Shown here one piece after another: positions 7,626 through 12,171 of a stretch of 12,171 nucleotides of DNA. The notes beneath the pieces were generated by a model. It had not been told where the DNA came from. It worked only from the letters and a program-made list of their open reading frames with translations, and ran no database searches. Origin of the DNA: DASWJZ01 sp964487455 (lineage in GTDB: Bacteria; Pseudomonadota; Alphaproteobacteria; Rhizobiales; Afifellaceae). How positions within the stretch are numbered: position 1 is the first letter of the stretch; every line of letters begins with the position of its first letter. Where the stretch lies: the NCBI GenBank assembly GCA_964487455.1, contig CAZARE010000295.1, positions 1 through 12,171 of the forward strand, written 5' to 3'. Both the position numbers and the translations under genes were made by a program.

Positions 7626-8828
7626 CTAGAAGCCCAGGATCGCCTTGGCGATGATGTTCTTCTGGATCTCGTTCGTTCCGCCGTAGATCGATATCTTACG
7701 CCAGTTGAAATAGGTCGGCGCGATGCTCGCCGCCCAATCCGGACGGACCGGAGGCTCGTTCGCGCCCTCGCCGCGTTCTTCGGCGAAGGGCATGGCGAAC
7801 GGGCCGGCAATCTCCATCATCAGCTCGGTGGTTGCCTGCTGTATCTGCGACCCTTTGATCTTGAGAATCGACGAGGCCGGGTCGGGCTTTCCCTTGCCGC
7901 GCTTCGCCTCGGCGGCAACGACGCGCAGCTGCGTGATCTCCAGTGCCTTCAGCTCCACCTCGACCTCGGCCAGGCGCTCGCGGAAGCGCGTCTGGTCGAT
8001 GAGCCGGCCGCGCCCGTCCTGCTCTAGCGACGCGAGCTCCTTGATGCGGCGAATGCGCTCCTTGGAAAGACCGACCCTGGCGATGCCGGAGCGCTCGTTG
8101 CCGAGCAGGAACTTGGCGTAGTCCCAGCCGCGGTTCTCCTCGCCCACCAGGTTCTCCACCGGCACCTTCACATCGTCGAAGAAGACCTCGTTGATCTCCT
8201 GGCCGCCGTCGATTGTCTTGATCGGGTGAACGGTGATGCCCGGCGTCCTCATGTCGATGAGGAGGAAGGAAATGCCCTGTTGGCGTTTCTCCGCCTTGGC
8301 ATCGGTGCGCACAAGGCAGAAGATCCAGTCGGCATATTGCGCCAGCGTGGTCCACGTCTTCTGCCCGTTGACCACATAGTGATCGCCCTCGCGCCGCGCC
8401 GACGTCCTGAGCGAGGCGAGGTCCGAGCCGGCGCCGGGCTCGGAGAATCCCTGGCACCACCAGTCGTCGATATTGGCAATACGCGGGAGGAAGCGCCGCT
8501 TCTGCTCCTCGTTGCCGAAGGTATAGATGACCGGGCCGACCATCTGCACACCGAAGGGCAGCGGCAGCGGCGCCGGCGCCGCCTGCAGCTCCTCATAGAA
8601 GATGTACGTCCTTATGGCGTTCCAGCCGGGACCGCCCCATTCGACCGGCCAGGACGGCACCGCCCAGCCCTTGTTGTTGAGGATGCGCTGCCAGGCGACG
8701 ATGTCGTCCTTCGACAGGGACAAGCCCTCGATCATCTTGCGGCTGATATCGTCCGGCAGGGCGGAGGACACGAAGCTCCTCACCTCTTCACGGAAGGCTC
8801 TTTCTTCCTCGGAGAACTTCAGGTCCAT
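7626..8828 (-). CDS. pimC: Acyl-CoA dehydrogenase, large subunit (PimC-like)
   Basis: 400-residue acyl-CoA dehydrogenase homologue of the pimeloyl-CoA dehydrogenase large subunit type, introducing the alpha-beta double bond into an acyl-CoA with FAD. Seen: FSEPGAGSD at 128-136, KTWTT at 157-161 (isoalloxazine contacts), DNA-encoded helix GWDYAKFLLGNER ending at residue 246, and IYGGTNEIQ at 381-389 near the C-terminus. Absent: the RxxFG motif and the QxxGGxG loop; the corresponding region reads MEIAGPFAMPFAEERGEG. The residue matching the Glu of YEGT is Gly383, so the catalytic base must lie elsewhere; Glu245 is a candidate by analogy with heteromeric dehydrogenases (inference). Start ATG 8828 lies seven bases after the thiolase stop, with a GAGG ribosome binding site just upstream. 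Expected to pair with the adjacent small subunit as an alpha2beta2 enzyme. Confidence 0.92.
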   Translation of the reverse strand: MDLKFSEEERAFREEVRSFVSSALPDDISRKMIEGLSLSKDDIVAWQRILNNKGWAVPSWPVEWGGPGWNAIRTYIFYEELQAAPAPLPLPFGVQMVGPVIYTFGNEEQKRRFLPRIANIDDWWCQGFSEPGAGSDLASLRTSARREGDHYVVNGQKTWTTLAQYADWIFCLVRTDAKAEKRQQGISFLLIDMRTPGITVHPIKTIDGGQEINEVFFDDVKVPVENLVGEENRGWDYAKFLLGNERSGIARVGLSKERIRRIKELASLEQDGRGRLIDQTRFRERLAEVEVELKALEITQLRVVAAEAKRGKGKPDPASSILKIKGSQIQQATTELMMEIAGPFAMPFAEERGEGANEPPVRPDWAASIAPTYFNWRKISIYGGTNEIQKNIIAKAILGF

Positions 8829-8835
8829 GGCCGCC

Positions 8836-10023
8836 TCAATGGTAGATATCGAACAAGCCGGCGGCGCCCATGCCGCCGCCGACGCACATCGTCACGATGG
8901 CGCGCTTGGCTCCGCGCCGCCGTCCCTCGATGAGGGCATGACCGGCGAGCCGCGCGCCCGACATGCCGTAGGGATGGCCGACGGATATGGCCCCGCCATC
9001 GACATTGAGCTTTTCGGGATCGAGTCCCAGGCGGTCGCGGCAATAAAGCACTTGCACGGCGAACGCCTCGTTGAGCTCCCACAGGTCGACATCGTCGACG
9101 CCGAGGCCATGGCGTTCAAGCAGCCTTGGAACGGCGAAGACCGGGCCGATGCCCATCTCGTCCGGCTCGCAGCCGGCCACTACGAAGCCGCGCAGCGCGC
9201 CGAGCGCATCGAGGCCCTTCCGCTCCGCGTGCCTGGCCTCCATGACCACGCAAGCTGAAGCACCGTCGGAAAGCTGGCTGGCGTTCCCCGCCGTGATCAC
9301 ATGGCCCTCGCCACGTACCGGCTTTAGCGCGGCAAGACCCTCCAGGGTCGTATCCGGGCGGTTGCCCTCGTCCTTCTCCAAACTCAGCTCGCGATGCGAG
9401 ACTTCGCCGCTTTCCTTGTCGACGACGGCCATCCTTGTCGCAATCGGAACGATCTCGTCCGCGAACCTTAATCCCTGCTGGGCGGCAGCAGTGCGGCGTT
9501 GGCTCTCGAGCGCGTAGGCGTCCTGCTCCTCGCGCGAGATCCCGTAGCGTTCCGCAACGATCTCCGCCGTGTCGATCATTGGCAGGTACACCTCCGGCTT
9601 GATCTCAAGCAGCGCCGGGTCCTGGGCGCGGTAGACGTTCCGGTGCTCGTTCTGCACCAGGCTGATCGTGTCCATGCCGCCAGCCACGGCGACCGGCACG
9701 CCGTCGCAGCGGACGGCGCGCGAAGCGACAGCGATCGCCTGCAGCCCGGAGGAGCATTGCCGGTCGATCGTGGTGCCGGCGACGCTCGCCGGCAGCCCGG
9801 CGCGCAGCAGCGCCTTGCGCGCGATGTTGCCGCCGGCCGTACCCTCCGTCAGCACGCAGCCCATGACGACGTCCTCCACTTCGCCGGGCTCGATGCGGGC
9901 GCGGGCTACGGCATGGCTGATGGCATGCGCGCCGAGCGTCGCCGCGTCGGTATCGTTCAGCGCCCCCCGATACGCCTTGCCGATCGGCGTCCGCGCAGTG
10001 GAGACAATGACGGCGTCGGTCAT
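8836..10023 (-). CDS. pimB: Acyl-CoA thiolase (acetyl-CoA C-acyltransferase, PimB-like)
   Basis: 395-residue thiolase catalysing CoA-dependent cleavage of 3-ketoacyl-CoA to acetyl-CoA and a shortened acyl-CoA, the last step of beta-oxidation. Seen: N-terminal VSTARTPIGKAYRG; nucleophilic Cys90 in TIDRQCSSGLQA; the NEAFA loop; GGAISVGHPYGMSGAR with the catalytic His of GHP; and the second catalytic Cys in TMCVGGGMGAAG near the C-terminus. All catalytic elements are intact and the length is normal. The ATG is preceded by GGAG that overlaps the end of the ligase gene region, with 12 bases separating the two genes. Position between ligase and dehydrogenase genes matches pimB of the R. palustris dicarboxylate operon. 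A general fatty-acid thiolase role is also possible. Confidence 0.94.
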   Translation of the reverse strand: MTDAVIVSTARTPIGKAYRGALNDTDAATLGAHAISHAVARARIEPGEVEDVVMGCVLTEGTAGGNIARKALLRAGLPASVAGTTIDRQCSSGLQAIAVASRAVRCDGVPVAVAGGMDTISLVQNEHRNVYRAQDPALLEIKPEVYLPMIDTAEIVAERYGISREEQDAYALESQRRTAAAQQGLRFADEIVPIATRMAVVDKESGEVSHRELSLEKDEGNRPDTTLEGLAALKPVRGEGHVITAGNASQLSDGASACVVMEARHAERKGLDALGALRGFVVAGCEPDEMGIGPVFAVPRLLERHGLGVDDVDLWELNEAFAVQVLYCRDRLGLDPEKLNVDGGAISVGHPYGMSGARLAGHALIEGRRRGAKRAIVTMCVGGGMGAAGLFDIYH

Positions 10024-10035
10024 GGACTGCTCCGG

Positions 10036-11712
10036 TCAGGCGGTCGCAGCGGCTTTCGCCGCGCTCAGGACCTCTTCGCGCAGCGCCACCTTCGACAGCT
10101 TGCCCACGGTGGTGCGCGGCAGCGCATCGCGTATTTCCAGTTCGCGCGGCATCTCGTGACGCCCGACCTTGTCGGCCAGGAACTCCCGCAATCCTTCGAG
10201 GGTGAGCCGCGCCGCGCCGTCGCGCAGCTTGACGAAGGCTTTAGCCGACTCGCCGCGATAGGCGTCAGGAACGCCGACCACCAGCACCTCCTCGACCGAA
10301 GGGTGCTCGTAAATGGCCTGCTCGACCAGCTGCGGATAGACGTTGAAGCCGCCGCACAGGATCATGTCCTTCTTGCGGTCGACGATGAAGAAGTAGCCAT
10401 CCTCGTCCATGGCGCCAATGTCACCGGTCAGGAAATAGCCGTCGGCGAATGCCGCCGTTGTGTCCGCCGGCTTCTGCCAATAGCCGGAGGTCACGTTGGC
10501 GCCCCTGATGCGGATTTCGCCGACTTCGCCGGGCGGCAGCCGCCGGCGCGGATCGTCGAGCGCCACGATGTCCATCTCGACACCGGGCAGCGGCAGGCCG
10601 ATGGTGCCCGGCTTGTCGGGACCGTCGACCGGGATGACGGCGCCGGCGGGCGAGGTCTCCGTCATGCCCCAGCCGCCGAGCAGCGCGAGCCCGGTCAGCT
10701 TCGCGAAGCGGTTGGCGACCTCCACCGGCAGCGGCGCGCCGCCGGACCCGCAGAACCGCAATGACGACAGGTCGCGCTTCTCCAGCCCCGGCGCCTGACA
10801 AAGCGCGATCCACATGGTCGGCACGCCGGGAAATACGGTCGCTCGCTTGACCTCGATGTCGTTGAGGGTCGCCTCCACGTCGAAGCGCAGCCTAAGCAGC
10901 AGCTCGTTCCCCAGCTGCAGCTGGCGGAAGAGGATCGTCGTCAGCGCATAGATGTGGAAGAGCGGGAGCACGCAGATGACCTTGTCCTCGCCGACGCGGT
11001 CGAGGCCCTGGGCGGCGTACCACCTGCTGTACATCGAGGTGGCTGCCGTGAGGTTCGCGTGGGTGAGCATTGCCCCCTTGGGCAATCCGGTCGTTCCGCC
11101 GGTGTATTGCAGGAAGGCCACGTCCTCCGGCGCCACGGCGGGCCATCGCGTCGGCGGGGTGGCGCCCTCGACGAAGGCCGACCAGGAGGTGACGTCGTCG
11201 CGCTCGGGGATCGCCAGTGTCGGGATCGGGGCGGCCGTCCAGCGCGCGTTCTCGCCAACGATCAGGCGATCGACGTGGCCCCCATCCAGAAGCTTCAACG
11301 CCATCTGAAAGATGGGCGCGATGTCGGTGGTGACCAGCGTCCGCGCGCCGGAATCCTTGAGCTTGTGGGCAAGCTCACGCTCTGCATCGAGCGGGCTGAG
11401 GGGCACCAGGCGCGCACCGGCCTTCAGGCCGCCGAACAGCGCCACCGGAAAATCGGGAGCGTTCGGAAGGTAGAGGGCCAACGAGGCGCCGCGGCCGAGC
11501 CCCGCGCGGAGGAACGCGGCCGCGGCCGCCGCGACCTCGCCGCCGAGCTCTGCGTAGGAAATCGTCCGTCCCGCGTAGTCGATGACGGGCTTGTCCGCGA
11601 AGGCGTCCACCGCCGAATCGAAGAGATCGCCCAGCGTGGAGATTTCGATCGGCGCGTCCCAGCTCAGCCCCGGCGGGTAGGACTTCTCCCAGGCAAACGG
11701 TCGGTCCGTCAT
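10036..11712 (-). CDS. pimA: Acyl-CoA ligase, AMP-forming (dicarboxylate-CoA ligase PimA-like)
   Basis: 558-residue ANL-superfamily synthetase that activates a carboxylic acid to its CoA thioester through an acyl-adenylate. Seen: P-loop YTGGTTGLPKG at 203-213; GWGMTET at 347-353; LTGD at 428-431; the hinge VDRKKDMILCGGFNVYP from 444; and catalytic Lys538 in PRTTVGK. These give a complete N- and C-terminal domain pair of normal length. No signal peptide or membrane segment is apparent. The start ATG overlaps the preceding stop (ATGA at 11709-11712) and follows a very purine-rich ribosome binding site. The order with thiolase and paired dehydrogenase genes downstream supports a PimA-type dicarboxylate/medium-chain ligase, while a generic long-chain fatty acyl-CoA ligase remains possible because substrate cannot be read from the motifs. 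Confidence 0.93.
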   Translation of the reverse strand: MTDRPFAWEKSYPPGLSWDAPIEISTLGDLFDSAVDAFADKPVIDYAGRTISYAELGGEVAAAAAAFLRAGLGRGASLALYLPNAPDFPVALFGGLKAGARLVPLSPLDAERELAHKLKDSGARTLVTTDIAPIFQMALKLLDGGHVDRLIVGENARWTAAPIPTLAIPERDDVTSWSAFVEGATPPTRWPAVAPEDVAFLQYTGGTTGLPKGAMLTHANLTAATSMYSRWYAAQGLDRVGEDKVICVLPLFHIYALTTILFRQLQLGNELLLRLRFDVEATLNDIEVKRATVFPGVPTMWIALCQAPGLEKRDLSSLRFCGSGGAPLPVEVANRFAKLTGLALLGGWGMTETSPAGAVIPVDGPDKPGTIGLPLPGVEMDIVALDDPRRRLPPGEVGEIRIRGANVTSGYWQKPADTTAAFADGYFLTGDIGAMDEDGYFFIVDRKKDMILCGGFNVYPQLVEQAIYEHPSVEEVLVVGVPDAYRGESAKAFVKLRDGAARLTLEGLREFLADKVGRHEMPRELEIRDALPRTTVGKLSKVALREEVLSAAKAAATA

Positions 11713-12171
11713 GCCGCCCCCCTCCCCTCTTCGAGCGACGCGAAACCGCGCCCCTCCTCGGCCAGCCGGCTGAGCAGCGGTGCCGGCCTCAGCCTCATGT
11801 TCTTTCGCGCATGGTGCTCCAGCCGGTCGCGGATCGTAGGCAGGCCGACGCTGTCAGCCCAGTGCATGGGCCCGCCGCGCCACGCCGGAAAACCGTAACC
11901 ATAGACCCAGATCACGTCGATGTCGCCCGGGCGCTGCGCGACGCCCTCGTCGAGTATCTGGGCGCCTTCACTCACCATCGGATAAAGCAGGCGCTCGATG
12001 ATCTCCGCGGCCTCGATCATGCGGCGCTCTATGCCGAGCCGATCCGAGGCTTCGCGGATCAGAGTCTCGACCTCCGGGTCGGGAAGCGGCGTGCGGCTCC
12101 CTTCCGCGTAGCGGTAGAAGCCGCGGCCGGTCTTCTGGCCGAAGAAGCCTTTCTCGCATATCCGATCGGCG
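11709..12171 (-). CDS. pimF: 3-hydroxyacyl-CoA dehydrogenase / enoyl-CoA hydratase (FadB/PimF-like), C-terminal part only
   Basis: The frame is open from the stop at 11709 to the right edge of the window, giving 153 C-terminal residues; the ATG at 12020 is internal, since clear family sequence lies upstream of it. Seen: GFFGQKTGRGFYRY, then ERLLYPMVSEGAQILDEG and QRPGDIDVIWVYGYGFPAWR followed by GGPMHWAD. These are characteristic of the second C-terminal helical domain of the FadB/FadJ-type multifunctional enzyme. The full protein would catalyse hydration of 2-enoyl-CoA and NAD-dependent oxidation of (S)-3-hydroxyacyl-CoA, but the crotonase and NAD-binding domains lie outside the window. A stand-alone dehydrogenase cannot be excluded. 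It overlaps the ligase gene by four bases and corresponds to pimF, first gene of the R. palustris pim operon. Confidence 0.9.
   Translation of the reverse strand, partial: ADRICEKGFFGQKTGRGFYRYAEGSRTPLPDPEVETLIREASDRLGIERRMIEAAEIIERLLYPMVSEGAQILDEGVAQRPGDIDVIWVYGYGFPAWRGGPMHWADSVGLPTIRDRLEHHARKNMRLRPAPLLSRLAEEGRGFASLEEGRGAA
11717..11730 (-). promoter_or_regulatory. Purine-only ribosome binding site of the ligase gene
   Basis: On the minus strand this reads AGAGGGGAGGGGGG, an unbroken purine run ending four bases before the ligase ATG. It lies inside the last codons of the upstream pimF-like gene. Combined with the ATGA stop/start overlap, it suggests efficient and coupled initiation. Confidence 0.5.

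Noticed and set aside
9499..11898. Long plus-strand open frames opposite the thiolase and ligase genes
   Set aside because: They mirror well-supported genes and show low-complexity Arg/Gly/Ala composition without motifs; they are shadows of the real coding strand.
11709..12020. A separate small gene starting at ATG 12020
   Set aside because: The same frame continues to the window edge with FadB-family sequence (GFFGQKTGRGFYRY), so this ATG is internal.

Overview
The window is a gene-dense, high-GC (strongly G/C-ending codons) bacterial segment that looks alphaproteobacterial, most likely Hyphomicrobiales (a Rhodopseudomonas/Bradyrhizobium-like relative). That placement is inferred from gene content and order, not from a marker gene. 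Almost everything in it concerns CoA-thioester (fatty, dicarboxylic or hydroxy acid) catabolism, arranged as two convergent operons with a membrane cyclic-di-GMP enzyme gene between them.

Plus strand, 2-5029: a tightly packed operon entering from the left edge. It holds an ACAD10/11-type acyl-CoA dehydrogenase (5' end missing), a short-chain dehydrogenase (SDR1), an aminoglycoside-phosphotransferase-fold kinase related to the N-terminal domain of ACAD10/11, an NADP-dependent medium-chain reductase, a second SDR (SDR2) and a MaoC-type hydratase. The kinase + ACAD + SDR trio resembles the lvaA/lvaC/lvaD part of the Pseudomonas levulinate pathway, where a 4-hydroxyacyl-CoA is phosphorylated and rearranged. 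I therefore propose a gamma-hydroxy (or gamma-keto) acyl-CoA pathway here.

Middle, 5030-6469: a 186-bp intergenic stretch, then a gene for a six-helix membrane protein with a C-terminal GGDEF (diguanylate cyclase) domain. It has an intact GGEEF active site but a displaced inhibitory-site arginine.

Minus strand, 12171 down to 6475: a second operon entering from the right edge. It encodes the C-terminal end of a FadB-like 3-hydroxyacyl-CoA dehydrogenase/enoyl-CoA hydratase, an acyl-CoA ligase, a thiolase, and large and small acyl-CoA dehydrogenase subunits. This is the order pimF-pimA-pimB-pimC-pimD known from Rhodopseudomonas palustris dicarboxylate (pimelate) degradation. The two dehydrogenase subunits carry complementary halves of the FAD site, as expected of an alpha2beta2 enzyme.

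Together the minus-strand set gives activation plus a complete beta-oxidation turn using S-3-hydroxy chemistry. The plus-strand set offers dehydrogenase, MaoC hydratase and SDR steps (typically R-3-hydroxy chemistry) plus accessory reduction and phosphorylation. The two operons may feed one another. No RNA genes, insertion sequences, CRISPR arrays or attachment sites were seen.
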